Shown one piece after another: positions 32,340-42,948 of a DNA stretch of 64,000 nucleotides (position 1 is the first letter of the stretch; every line of letters starts with the position of its first letter). This stretch comes from Apostichopus japonicus. Taxonomy: Eukaryota; Echinodermata; Holothuroidea; Aspidochirotida; Stichopodidae. Both the position numbers and the translations under genes were made by a program. The notes under the pieces were generated by a model that saw nothing but the letters and a program-made list of their open reading frames with translations, was not told the DNA's origin and ran no database searches. The stretch lies in assembly GCF_037975245.1 (NCBI RefSeq), contig NC_092577.1, forward strand, positions 16,630,013 through 16,694,012, read 5' to 3'.

Positions 32340-32580
32340 ATGGCGGAGTGTATAGGCGGAGTGTATAGCCTAGTGGTTAACGCCGGCGTCTCCCAGTCAT
32401 GAGATCCCCGGTTCGATTCCCCGCCAACAGCAATGTGTGTCGTCTGGCAAGGGTGTTGTTCAATAACAACTTCCTGACATGGACGTTAAATGAATGTGTG
32501 CCGAGAGATTGGCTTCGGTCAGCTTGCGAGTCTATAAGCCTCCATGGCTTCTTTCGCGAGTTCCTGCTTGCGGGAAGATC
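32340..32580 (+). repeat. tRNA-derived SINE
   Basis: An RNA polymerase III promoter is evident: A box TAGCCTAGTGG (32366-32376) and B box GGTTCGATTCC (32410-32420), spaced as in a tRNA. The 5' GGCGGAG and 3' CCCCGCC around 32353-32424 could pair as an acceptor stem, but the T-arm pairing and spacing are imperfect, so this is not a functional tRNA gene. The tRNA-like head is followed by a non-tRNA body (GTGTGTCGTCTGGCAAGG, GACGTTAAATGAATGTG, GAGAGATTGGCTTC) as in invertebrate SINEs. The 3' limit is uncertain. Confidence 0.65.
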
Positions 32581-33153
32581 ACATATACATACATATGCAA
32601 CATATAAAGTATTGTCGACTACCGTGTCGGAACCATGTATAGGACTGGTTGTAACTGACGTTGCCCTGTGTTGATCTCCGGGTGAGCCACTGATGGTAAT
32701 CGCCATGGTTCGTTACCCATGACTGGATGGTACAACGGTGGTTGTAGCTGGTGCTGGGTGCCAGTGGTTGAACGTTACTCCGTAACTTTCGGTGAGTTGT
32801 AATACCGAGGAATACCCATGTAGTTGGTAGGCCACAATTCTCCACCCTGCTTCTCTGTTCTCGTAAGCTAATCTCATCATACTCGTACAGAGGGGAATGT
32901 GATGCCCCTACCTGGATTACCTCCTGCACTGGAGTGGCACCGTCTCGAATATATGTTGCATTGACATGTTGCATTGACATGTTGTTCTGAAGTACATATT
33001 GGTAAGCAGGTTGCATTTGGTTTCCCTGGATATTGATAACCAAATCGGACAGGTTTGCTTCGTTCACGACCAGAACGGGTGTAGGGGTACTCTTCTGCCA
33101 CTGGGTCAGCTGAGACTGAATTTCATTTCCCGGGTTAGGCAATCGAATATGTT
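32581..33153 (-). pseudogene. Gypsy K pol C-terminus (distal piece)
   Basis: A minus-strand frame at 33101-32985 reads RSGRERSKPVRFGYQYPG, the 'R-R-S-x-R-x-x-K-P-x-R-F-x-Y' ending common to gypsy pol polyproteins. An overlapping frame runs 33142-32579. It continues the integrase C-terminal part found at 33507-34202 and is separated from it by LINE I. The rest down to 32581 is presumably element K 3' sequence; no LTR could be recognised. Confidence 0.5.
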
Positions 33154-33506
33154 GTGCTTTTTACGTGACCCGCCCTGTGGGATCCAACATGTCACGGCCA
33201 AACGGCACTACCTAAACATCCCATTCTAACAAAGAAAACTCAAGTCAAGCGAGCCAAAAAGTAAAATACGCCCACCGACCTGCAGAAACAACGCCCTACC
33301 ACCCACTCAAACAATCCAAAAACCACAAAAGGACGACCAGCACGCAGCGAAACGAAACACCCCTCCCCAGCACACCACCGTCCAAAAAGGCAGCCCAGAT
33401 AAACGGCGAAAATCGCCTTTAACATCAAGGCGAATGTCAGACTTCACCGCCTCCAGGACTGCCTGCCAAGTGGCAAATTTCCCCCTAAAACAACATCACA
33501 TCGATC
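33154..33506 (-). mobile_element. LINE copy I, 5'-truncated
   Basis: Minus-strand fragment with the last about 60 codons of ORF2 (FGRWCAGEGCFVSLRAGR) and the ORF2-type 3' UTR, ending in the hairpin (CCCAC-AGG-GCGGG) and CACGTAAAAAGCAC. It is flanked by the 10-bp direct repeat AATATGTTGT (33146-33155 and 33507-33516, with the last two bases ambiguous with the element tail). A typical target-primed insertion, into gypsy K coding sequence. Confidence 0.85.
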
Positions 33507-34202
33507 AATATGTTGTTGATCCTGTGTCCCTCCTGACGTTACCCTTTCTTGTGACTGGTTAGATGACAGGGCTTTCACTGTTCACTGGGTCTGCCATTAC
33601 AGGGACATTGTGTTTCTGATCTGGTGGTTGGGGTATGCTCCCTTAAAACTTCGGTGAAGATTGTGGTATATCTGTGATAACCTCAGCATCATGCTGAACA
33701 TGATTAAATTTGAGGTACCTGGCATAATGTTCCAGGATTTCCTCCGCCTCTGAGTCGAGTTTATCCTCGACATCGTCATTCGCATTGTCCCTTTGCGTCG
33801 CAATATGGGTATGATCCACCTGATGGATTTTTTTCTCCCTCATTCTCGTGTTATGTTCCTTGTTAGGTGATCTCTCCAAGTAGTCACAGGGCATTAACAG
33901 GTTCCTTTGGAGAACTATGACTCTTCCACCACCCTCCTCGGGTTTCTTGTACACCTGCACGTTCACATGTGGTTGCGCTGTGATAATATATAATTTGTGG
34001 TCTTTCTGGTCTCCCTCATTCTCGTGTTATGTTCCTTGTTAGGTGATCTCTCCAAGTAGTCACAGGGCATTAACAGGTTCCTTTGGAGAACTATGACTCT
34101 TCCACCACCCTCCTCGGGTTTCTTGTACACCGGCACGTCCACATGTGGTTGTGCTGTGATAATATATACTTTGTCTTCAAAGTAGGACTTCAAAGTAGGA
34201 CT
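33507..34202 (-). pseudogene. Gypsy K integrase C-terminus with 176-bp tandem duplication
   Basis: Minus-strand frames read SYFEDKVYIITAQ, VPVYKKPEEGGGR and VLQRNLLMPCDYL, the C-terminal beta-strand region of gypsy integrase. A segment of about 176 bp occurs twice in tandem (about 33834-34009 and 34010-34185), each encoding the YKKPEEGGGRVIVLQRNLLM part. The copies differ at a few sites. Distal to the duplication a Glu/Asp-rich stretch follows (33600-33800). The left end is cut by LINE I and the right end by LINE D. Confidence 0.7.
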
Positions 34203-36248
34203 TGATAGGACCCGACATCAGAGCCGTCTTCGAAGACGCCTTCCACAACGGACTGTTAAACCAAAGTCAACGTCTGGGCATGATTACTTTGCTGCCCAAG
34301 TCTGGGGACCCCTTGAATCCTCATAACAAGCGTCCGATCACCTTGTTAAATGTGGACTACAAGTTGCTGGCCAAGGCTTTGTGCAACCGCCTTGCATCTT
34401 GTGGTGACCTCCAGACTTGTGCAGTGAAGGGTCATTGCATCCAGCAGAACTTGTGGTTGATGCGCGACTTGACCGAATTTGTTATTGAGCGTGATCTGCC
34501 ATGTGCATTGGTTTCTCTTGACCAGCAGAAGGCCTTTGACATGGTGGATCGCGGTTTTTTAATGAAGGTTTTGGAGACGTTTAGGATGCATCCAAATTTT
34601 CGTAAATGGATTTCTGTTTTGTATCAGGAAAGTGTCAGTTCTGTAATCGTAAATGGGTTTTGTTCGGAGGTTTTTCACGTAGAGAGGGGGGTGCGCCAAG
34701 GGTGCCCTCTGTCTCCATTACTTTATGTTTTGTTTAGCGAGTCGCTCTCTCGTCTTTTGGAAAGGGACTCCAGACTTGCCCCATTCGTTGTGCCAGGGGG
34801 TGCCAAAGTGAAATGTATTCAATATGCTGATGACGTGACGTGTGTAGTTTCGAGTCTGGGCTCCTTTCGTGCCCTCTCGCAGGATTTATCTATCTTTGAG
34901 AGAGCTACCGGGGCGAAGTTGAATCCGGGAAAGACAAAGGGCCTTCGTCTTGGTAGCTGGAGAGATTTACCATTCGGTGCGGCGTGGTCGGATCAGAATA
35001 TCAAAATTAATGGTATATGGTTCGGCTACGATGCACCGTGTGATGTCACCTAGAACGAGAGGGCTGAGGTATTTGAGAGCAGGCTCGAAACTTTTGGCAC
35101 CCGCTGGCTTTCGATCTTGGGGAAAGTCACCGTTATTAATCGTTTTGTTTCGCCAATCTTGTGGTACCCGGGCGCGGTGTACCCAATTCCGCGTCGCGTC
35201 CTGGTGCGGTTGGAGAGAGCGATATTTTCATTCATTTGGTCGGGTGGTACAGAGCTGGTCAAGAGGGCGGTATTGTACCAAAAACTGGAGAAGGGGGGAC
35301 TAGGGGTGGTTCATCTGGGAAGTAAATTAACCTCTGTTATTTAAACAATTGTTTGTAGCGGTGACTGACCCAGGGTTGCCTTGTTCATATTTTGTACGTT
35401 TTTGGGGCGGATTGCACCTGCGTGGATGGGTCCCGGCGCTGTTTAGCAACAGAGAACCGCATAGTAGTACTCCAAACAGGGTGGTGCGTGTCATTTGCTC
35501 CGCTCTGATTGAGTTGCCCCCTGTTGACCTGTCACAGCCGGCCCTAGTTCACAGTTCGTTGCGGGATAGGGCCTTGAATGCAATTTTTGTACAGGGACGT
35601 CATTCTGCCGAAGTATGGCGTTCGGTGCATTCGAGGCTGAATGGTTGCAGGCTCCGTGATCTTGCATGGAGAATTGCACACGGTGCCTTGGTGACCAACC
35701 TTAAAAGGTATCATTGGCGATTGGGTGATGGACTGTGCCCAAGGACCGGCTGTGACAGCTTAGAGAGTACCGCTCATGTTTTTTGGCATTGTAACTTTGT
35801 TTTAAACTTATGGGAGTGGTTCCAGACCTGGACCGACCGTGTAACGGGAGACCGTTCATGGTCGGTAGGACAGGGCTTTATATTATATGGGGTAGATCCT
35901 CCAGTTTGTTCGATTGCTGTATTGCATCGCATTATTTTTGTTTGCTCTATTGTGAAGAAACATGTTTGGCGGAATAGATGTGATGTGGTTTTTAGGGGGA
36001 AGGTTGCCAGTTGGCAGGCAGTCCTAGAGGCGGTGAAGTCGGACATTCGCCTTCAAGTTGAAGGCGATTTTCGCCGTTTATCTGGGGCTGCCTTTTTTGG
36101 ACGCTGGTGTGCTGGGGAAGGATTTTTGGTTTCGCTGCGTGCGGGTCGTCCTTTTGTAGTTTTTGGAATGTTTCTGCGGGGGGGGGGGGGGGGTGTTGGG
36201 CGTTTTTGTCGCTGCAGGTCGGCGGGCGTATTTTTTGGGCTCGCTTGA
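34203..36248 (+). pseudogene. LINE ORF2, 3' half, copy D
   Basis: Reads the RT from DIRAVFEDAF through LDQQKAFDMVDRGF, RGVRQGCPLSPLLY and YADD (34823-34834). There is one in-frame TAG at 35051-35053 where copies B and C have TGG. A small deletion near 35325-35345 changes frame, and the C-terminal domain then reads through CPRTGCDSLESTAHVFWHC to 36248. Compared with copy C, the end of ORF2 is extended by about 25 codons because the C stop codon is absent. Confidence 0.85.
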
Positions 36249-36339
36249 CCTGAGTTTCGTTTTTCAGAATGGGATGGTTCGGTAGTGCCGTTTGGCCGTG
36301 ACGTTTTGTATTCCGCATGGCGGATCACGTAAAAAGCAC
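34203..36339 (+). mobile_element. LINE copy D, 5'-truncated
   Basis: Starts abruptly within the ORF2 reverse-transcriptase region and runs to the ORF2-type 3' UTR, ending with hairpin TCCGC-ATG-GCGGA (36312-36324) and CACGTAAAAAGCAC at 36339. It is flanked by the perfect 10-bp duplication AAGTAGGACT (34193-34202 and 36340-36349). The left flank holds a second copy of the motif (34180-34189), a small local duplication. It is inserted into the integrase C-terminus of gypsy K. A 17-bp G run lies in its 3' UTR near 36180. Confidence 0.9.
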
Positions 36340-36349
36340 AAGTAGGACT

Positions 36350-36541
36350 GCAATTTGCCTGAGCCAGTTTGCCGGACACAATTTTTTCACCAACACTCTT
36401 GTCTCCCGGCTGAATAGAGTGGTAATGCACAACAAGTTTGTTGGCTCTTAGTCACCACTTTTTGAATGTTCTTGCTGACTAAAGTATAGGACTCCTCCAT
36501 TCTAGCTTTCCATTTAGAGGAGTACTCTGTTGGGTCTTTAG
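36350..36541 (-). pseudogene. Gypsy K integrase fragment between insertions
   Basis: The minus strand reads KDPTEYSSKWKARMEESY and then PGDKSVGEKIVSGKL, the helical and 'L-x-P-G-D' segment that follows the gypsy integrase core. The left side is cut by LINE D at its target duplication and the right side by gypsy M2 at TTTAG. It continues in sense with 41682-42313 once M2 is disregarded. Confidence 0.65.
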
Positions 36542-36676
36542 TGTAATGATTACAACTGATGTGAAGGATTGATTTATTATCTTTAGTTTATTCGGTTTCT
36601 ACTTTTAGATGGCATGTATGGACAGAGAGCGCTGGTGAGGGCGCTAATACAAAACAACATAAGACTACTCATTACA
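36542..36676 (-). repeat. M2 3' LTR
   Basis: 135 bp, adjacent to the polypurine tract. The terminal bases TGTAATGA and TCATTACA form an inverted repeat. Confidence 0.9.
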
Positions 36677-36739
36677 TCTCCCTTTCTTGAGATATGAAAT
36701 CATAATATGGGGATTATATAAAGTGATAAAATACAAAGT

Positions 36740-37649
36740 TTAATAATATGAAAACTTGACATCTCTGTTTGGTTTAATTATTCTGCCCCTTCTAGATGTA
36801 ATAATAGGAGACTCTCTATGAGTTGGGGTGTCACTTTCTTCTTGATCATCTACATCAAAACCAAACTGCGGTACATCCAAATTTGGTAATCTCAAATCTC
36901 TGCGGTTCCGTCTATACTGTTCTACGCCTATTTGTACCACAAAAGATCTGGGGTATTGAGACTTTGCCACCACCATTCCTGGCTTCCATTCTTTACCAAA
37001 TCGTACACCGACAGCATCACCAACTTTAACAAATGGTAGTAACTTAGCACCACGGTTAAAATACTTTGTCTGTTTCTTTGCACGTCTCTTAAATTTCTCC
37101 TCAACATTTTTGGGGATTTCTGGTTTCATTAACTTTTGATATGTCGGTAGCAATGTTTGCGTTCTTCTGCCCATCAATAACTGTACTGGGGACTCTTCTT
37201 GTGGGGTGTTTCTAAAATTGAGCAAGGCAATGTAAGGGTCTTGCCCTGACAACTTACTCTTCTTAATAAGATTTTGAGCTATCTGCACAGCCTTTTCGGT
37301 TTTTCCATTCGACTGTGGGTACATGGGGTGATGACGTGACATGTTTAAACCCATATGCTTCGCTAAATTTCTTGAACTCTGCAGATACATATTGTGGTCC
37401 ATTATCAGACATTAGTATGTTGGGAATACGAAACCTTGCAAATGGCTGCTTACAGAAATGGATAATATTAATTGACCTTGTCTCTTGTAGTTTCTTAATT
37501 TCAAAATAATGACAGTAATAATCAACCATGATAACATATGTATCACCATCATATACAAATACGTCTGATACAACTTTTTGCCATGGCACAGCAGGGATTT
37601 CATGCTTCATAAGCGGTTCCTTCCTATTTTTGTGTTCGATTGCACACAC
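36740..37649 (-). pseudogene. M2 integrase
   Basis: Core with first Asp in VVSDVFVYDGDTYVIMVDYY, second in MSDNGPQYVS, and Glu in SNGKTEKAV. There is one frameshift near 37310 between the Asp and Glu segments. The C-terminal part reads PFVKVGDAVGVRFGKEW and YRRNRRDLRLP, and ends RGRIIKPNRDVKFSYY, the canonical gypsy pol ending. The zinc HHCC segment lies just upstream in a degraded stretch. Confidence 0.8.
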
Positions 37650-37712
37650 TACAGTGTTCTACAGTTTCAGTGATTTGCACAGACATTCCTGGCCAATACA
37701 TGATGTCTCTTG

Positions 37713-39670
37713 CTAATCTCTTTGTCTTTTCGACTCCTTGGTGTCCTTGATGTACTTTTTCTTCTTACGAGGAATTACTACTCTCTCGTGTTTCAATATT
37801 AGCCCATTTTCTACTGTCACACTCTGACATGACCAATACGGGGCCAAATCTTCGTCTAACTTTTGCTTACTTGATGGCCATCCCTTAACAAACTGGGAAT
37901 GCAATTTGCTTAGAATTGTATCTTCCTGTGTTTGTTTCTCAATTTGTCTCAATCTTTCTCGTGAAATTGGCAGGGGAGAAACTACACACTCCATAATGTG
38001 TAAACCATCATTCACTTCCTCTGATGTGTCAGGTAGGTAGTTTCGACTCAGTGCATCTGCTACATATTTTTGTAACTTGAGCAACATCCTTTGCAGTCTA
38101 CCAAAAATATATTGATGAAACTTCTCACACCCAAACACAATCGCAGCAAGTTCCTTTTCTATCTGTGCATACCTAGTTTGTGCTTCTGTAAAAGTCTTTG
38201 ATGCATAGGCTACAGGTTTGTTCTCTTGCAGTAATACTGCTCCTACACCACTTTTCGAGGCATCTACACTCAGTGTAACTGGTTTGTTTGTGTCAAAATA
38301 CTTAAGTATTGGGGCATTCGTTATCATTAATTTTAATGCATCAAAACTCTGTTGTTGTTCTTCGTTCCACTGCCAAACAGTATCCTTACGAAGAAGTACT
38401 CTCAAAGGCTCTGATATGGCTGATATATTGTTCACAAATTTTGCAACATAGTTGACCATACCCAAAAATCTTTTGAGCTCTGTGATATTTGTTGGTGGGT
38501 GCATTTCTCGAATTGCCTTTACCTTCTTAAAATCAGGTTTTACACCATCCGATGTCAGAATATGCCCAATGTATGGCACTTCATCTACCTTGAATTTGCA
38601 TTTATCCAAATTCAGCTTCAATTTCTTGTCTCGACATCTTTGTAATACTTGCTCTAGCCTCATGTCATGTTCTTGCTCATTGGAACCCCACACCAATATG
38701 TCATCCATGATGACTTCTACACCTGTCAGATCATCAAATAACTCAGTCATACACCTCTGAAATATTTCGGGTGCAGCATTTACGCCAAATGGTAGCCTTT
38801 TGTACCTGTATCGACCCATGGGTGTATTAAATGTGCACAATTTTGAGCTATCTGTATCAAGCTCTAACTGCCAATATCCACAATTAGCATGTAGGGTGGA
38901 AAACACTTTTGCTTGTGGGAGCTTGTCACTATTTCCTCGATAGTTTTCATGGGGTAATGAGCCCTCTCTAAAGCTACATTTAAATCTTTTGGATCGAGGC
39001 ATATACGTACCCTTTTTCTGTCTGGCTTAATAACAGTAACCATACTACTAACCCATTCTGTAGGTTCTGTAACTCTTTCTATGACACCTATTTCTTCCAT
39101 ACGTTTCAGCTCATCCTTCACATCCTTTTGCAAGGCAATAGGTACTTTACGAGGTGGGTGTACTACTGGCGTACTACCAGGCTTTACTTTGAGATATACC
39201 TTACCATGCAAACAACCAAGTCCAGTAAACACATCTTTGTATTTCTCTTGTACTTTTGCTTGTAGTTCTGAATCAACAACATCAACACGTTTGATCAGTC
39301 CAAGAGCAGTGCAAGCTGTCAGCCCTAATAGTGGTTTGCTTGTTCCTTCAATGACTTGAAATGTCAACGTGTAGTAGCGGCTCTGGTATTCACACAAGAG
39401 GAGGCACTGTCCTATTGGTTGTATCTCGTGTCCGGAATAGGTAATCAGATGCATCCTTCAGCATTTCATCCTCACATTCTTCAGGGACATCAAAACAGAA
39501 CTCGAAATCACATTACAGTGGGCTCCTGTATCTAGCTTGAAGTTAATAACCTTTTCTTCTTCAATTGTTAAGTGAACTAGCCACTCTTTTTCATCTCGGT
39601 CTTCACTGGTGTTGCTCTGAAGTGTGTCACTCTTGATGTACACATTTTGGCAAAATGATTACGACGGCCA
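37713..39670 (-). pseudogene. M2 protease-RT-RNase H region, internally deleted
   Basis: Order: end of the gag knuckle (39670-39638), protease with KLDTGAHCNVI (39550 region), RT with VRICLDPKDLN, FSTLHANCGYWQLELD, RLPFGVNAAPEIFQ and catalytic MDD in VEVIMDDILVWG. Then RNase H with LSVDASKSGVGAVLLQ. Within RNase H the sequence jumps from HQYIFGR directly to LQRMLLKLQKYVADALSRN, so a block usually containing the 'T-D-H-K-P-L' motif is deleted. A frameshift near 38870 separates the two RT halves. The pieces otherwise look well preserved. Confidence 0.8.
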
Positions 39671-39678
39671 CACTTATT

Positions 39679-40781
39679 CAGGCGCGGCGGAACGGTAAAA
39701 ATTATTGGGGGGGGGGGCTAATGTGTGGAGACTATCTAAGCGGAGCGCCACCATCGGTTGGCGCGGAGCGTTCAAGAAAATTTTCGGTTTTTGCAAACCC
39801 CCAGATGGCCGGAAACGGCACTTCCCGAGTGTTTTATGCTGTGAATACCTGGCCCTAAAATATGGGTCTCAAGTCTGCACTTGAGACCGATTGCACGTAA
39901 AGTCTGTAAAAACATTGTAATATGTATATTCGATGGTATTTTAAGAGAGTACCTATTGCTCGTAGTGTACTCGCAAAGACGTTTTTGAGTGTAGTAAGGG
40001 CAGTGGCGGAGCTAGGGGTATTGGTCGGGGAGGGGGGGGGGCAAGAATGGTGTGTAGGGGCGCTTTCGACACTATCTAAGCGGAGCGCCACCACAGGTTG
40101 GCGCGGAGCGTACAGACAATTTTTGAGTAAAGATACTCCCGAGATTGCAGGAAATGTCCCTTTCCGGGGCCTTGCTAATTTGCAGATAAACGGAGAATAA
40201 GTAGGTGTCGTCGCCATTTTGTCGGAAAGTTACACCGACAGAATATGACAAATGTCAATAGGTATATGAGAGCGCAATAAAATAGTCAAAAATCGCGAAT
40301 AAGTAAAAAGTAGTAAAAAGCTGAAAAGGGCGCCAGCAGTCCATTTGAGTCCGTCAGGGGGGGGGGGCATCCGCCCCTGACTGTATATATGGACGCTCGA
40401 TCAACCACTAAGTAAGGGGATGTTGGAGAACTGGCTGGAATGAGGCAAGTCATTGGCCTAAGACGAAGTTGTGTTACGCTTACCGGTACTCACACTCACT
40501 GCTTCCACTTTTCACGGGGCGTGAAGATGCGGTTGGGGTGACAATGTGGTCTATAGCCAAGGGACGGGCCGAGGGTCCCCCAGCAATTACTAAAATTATT
40601 ACACCTATAGAGTATACGTGTGCATCGGACAGATCGACAAGTATGCATTGAAAACTGGGCAGATGTACGTTTCGGAGCCTTGGTAAATATTGGGGGCGCT
40701 TATCATGCATTTGCCCCCTCAACTTTTTTATTGGGGGGGGCTCAGCCCCCCCAAGCCCCCCCCCCGGTTCCGCCGCCACTC
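39679..40781. mobile_element. hAT-type non-autonomous element inserted in M2 gag
   Basis: 1,103 bp flanked by a perfect 8-bp duplication CACTTATT (39671-39678 and 40782-40789). Termini are imperfect inverted repeats: CAGGCGCGGCGGAACGG on the left and the complement of GAGTGGCGGCGGAACCGG on the right. The 8-bp duplication and CAG-GGCGG ends indicate the hAT superfamily. No transposase frame. Inside are long G runs and a twice-present segment (about 39728-39772 and 40071-40112) with the self-complementary GGAGCGCCACC...GGTTGGCGC. A second hAT-type terminus CAGTGGCGGAGC at about 40002 suggests a nested element. Confidence 0.8.
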
Positions 40782-41515
40782 CACTTATTACATGTTTTGC
40801 CTTCTGCTGGGCACATTGCTGTCCTTTGATGATTATATCCACATTTGCCACATTGGTGTCGGTTACTATTAACGTTAGGACTAGGGTTATTTCGAAACTT
40901 TGTAGGCCTATGGCTATAGTTACCTTTCTTGACAACCGTTGCATTGATTTCACCTTCGGATGTATCTCGTGCCGCACTGTTATTGAAATGAGTCGCTTGA
41001 GTTTTGCTTCTCTCCGCAGCTTTACATATCTCAACTGCTTTCCCCAGGTCTAAGTCTTTCTTTGACAACAACGCTGCTCGAACCGAATCTTGTCGAATTC
41101 CGACGACTATTCTATCTTTGATGAGTTCGTTTGTCAGTGTTCCGAATTGACACGGCTTCGCTTTTGTTTTCAATTGCGTTACGAACTGTTCAAAGGTTTC
41201 TTCTTCTCGTTGGTATGTGGTGTTACACACATGTCTTTCAAACGTTATGTTCTTCTTTGGTGAGAAATGTTCTTAAAACTTTGTAACCAGGACGTTGAGG
41301 TCCTTCTTTTCGCTTTCCGTTAATGTAAACGTATTGTAGACTTCTAAGGCTGCATCGCCTATCACGTGTAACAGTGTACTACATTGTACTGTAGGCTCTT
41401 TTCTACTTAGGCCCGACGCAATACTGTAGAGTTCAAACTTTTGTCTCCAGAATTTCCATTGTTCTGCGACATTTCCACTCAAAATCAAATTTTCAGGTGC
41501 GCGAAGACTTTCCAT
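40742..41515 (-). pseudogene. M2 gag, split
   Basis: ATG at 41515 (MESLRAPENLILSGNVAEQW) soon after the primer-binding site. Capsid-like helices follow with a break near 41235-41273. The frame at 41230-40782 reads a DRIVVGIRQDSVRAALL segment and then a zinc knuckle beginning CGKCGYNHQRTAMC. The next knuckle is interrupted after CNK by the hAT-like insertion (39679-40781); its remainder, CGRRNHFAKMC, lies at 39670-39638. The knuckles would bind RNA. Confidence 0.7.
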
Positions 41516-41545
41516 TTTGGGTGAAGTCGTCCACTTCTGACACCA

Positions 41546-41681
41546 CGTAATGATTACAACTGATGCGAAGGATTGATTTATTATCTTTAGTTTATTCGGT
41601 TTCTACTTTTAGATGGCATGTATGAACAGAGAGCGCTGGTGAGGGCGCAAATACAAAACAACATAAGACATACTCATTACA
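41546..41681 (-). repeat. M2 5' LTR
   Basis: About 136 bp; matches 36542-36676 at all but a few positions. Only about 135 bp long, short for gypsy elements. Confidence 0.9.
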
Positions 41682-42330
41682 TTTAGCACCTTCGTTCGTC
41701 TTTGACTGTAACTTGAAAGCGAGATCGATTGGTAGACGTGGCGATCGACCGAACATCAAACAAAATGGTAAGTACCCAGTGGTTTCATACTGGGAGCAGT
41801 TGTATACATGAATGACTTTGTTTAGGTGGTTCTTCCAGTCTCCTTTCTGGTCGTCTGGGAGTGTACGCAACATGGAAAGAGGTGTTCTATTAAACCTTTC
41901 CACCTGTCCATTACATTGGGGGTTGTACCGTGTTGTGTGGGACTTCTGGATACCATAGTACGTTTGTATCTCTTTGAGTAATCTGTTTTCAAATTCCCGG
42001 CCTTGGTCATGAATTATTCTTTGAGGGAACCGAACTTGAGGGCATAGTTTCCGAACAGCTTTTCTGCAACGGTTGTTGATGATTTCTTCCTGGTGTGATA
42101 TGCCTGCACAAATCGAGTGAAGTGGTCTGATATGACCAATATATATTCAAACCCACCCTTGCTCCTCTCCAGGTGTAGAAAGTCCACACTGACTAATTCA
42201 ACAGATGTAGTGATGACTACTGGTACAAGTGGGGCTTTGGTGTTCCGGTTTGGTTGTCTTTGTTTCAAACAGCGGCAGACCTTGGTCACATAGTGTTCAA
42301 TGTCTGCCTCCATGTGTGACCAATAAAATC
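41682..42330 (-). pseudogene. Gypsy K integrase core
   Basis: The minus strand reads HYVTKVCRCLKQRQPN (zinc segment end), VELVSVDFLHLERSKGG (first Asp), YILVISDHFTRFVQAY, then MERFNRTPLSMLRTL (the Glu of the DDE triad) and ATGYLPFCLMFGRSPRLP-like sequence. Frameshifts at about 42014 and 41900. It is cut at 41682 by M2 and resumes at 36541. Confidence 0.75.
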
Positions 42331-42948
42331 AATAAAAGGTGGCCCATGTTGTCACGAAGAAACCATGTAGACAGCATTTTAACTATCGCTGACCTAGCCT
42401 CAGGAGATATTCCCCCTGAAAATGTTTTTTTTTACATCATGGTTTCCACCTGCAGGGGTAGACGAGACAAAGTATCGCCATGAGTATTGTTGTAACCGGG
42501 TCTGTATAATACCCATCGGTTTCCGGTTGCATTCAGTTTGGCTGATGCCAGGATGTATGTCATCGGGTTGTTTTCCGTGTAAACTGGGGGGGGGGGGGCA
42601 TAATATAAATAATCCCTGAACTGTTCCGTCATGGCCCATTTCAGCGCCAAAAACTATAGTTTACCACTATGAAGGCCGGATTTTATAAGCTGGAGCCATA
42701 CCCAATAACTCTCAACACACCTCCTGTCGCTGGTATAGGACTGCACCAAGGCCATCCTGTGAAGCGTCTGTATGTAGCACAAATGGTTGTGAGAAATCTG
42801 GGTACGCCATGACAGTTGCAGTAGACAGGTTATCAATCAAAGAGTCTAGAACAGTCTGGTGTTTGCTGGTCCACTCAATCGGTGTTTTCGATGGTACTTG
42901 GTTAGAATTCTTAGGTCGACCTCTTCCGGTCCTGGGCGCGACAACCTA
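42331..42948 (-). pseudogene. Gypsy K RNase H region
   Basis: The minus strand reads TPIEWTSKHQTVLDSLID, PFVLHTDASQDGLGAVLY, then LALKWAMTEQFRDYLYYAP and NNPMTYILASAKLNATG, in broken frames. These are the RNase H segments that follow the RT connection in gypsy pol. No RT of K is found upstream because LINE G and unrelated sequence follow at 42949. A 12-bp G run near 42590 interrupts the tract. Confidence 0.75.

Larger units (their letters stand above)
36542..41681 (-). mobile_element. Ty3/gypsy-type LTR retrotransposon M2, very short LTRs, nested in K
   Basis: LTRs of about 135 bp (36542-36676 and 41546-41681), minus-strand TGTAATGAG...ATCATTACA. A perfect 5-bp duplication TTTAG (36537-36541, 41682-41686) flanks it. 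The primer-binding site TGGTGTCAGAAGTGG abuts the 5' LTR (41545 downward), and the polypurine tract AAGAAAGGGAGA abuts the 3' LTR (36677 upward). Order on the minus strand: gag, protease, RT, RNase H, integrase. It sits inside the integrase of element K and itself carries a hAT-like insertion. Confidence 0.9.

Noticed and set aside
32353-32424. Functional tRNA gene
   Set aside because: Acceptor-like pairing and A/B boxes are present, but the T-arm and spacing are imperfect and a SINE body follows.
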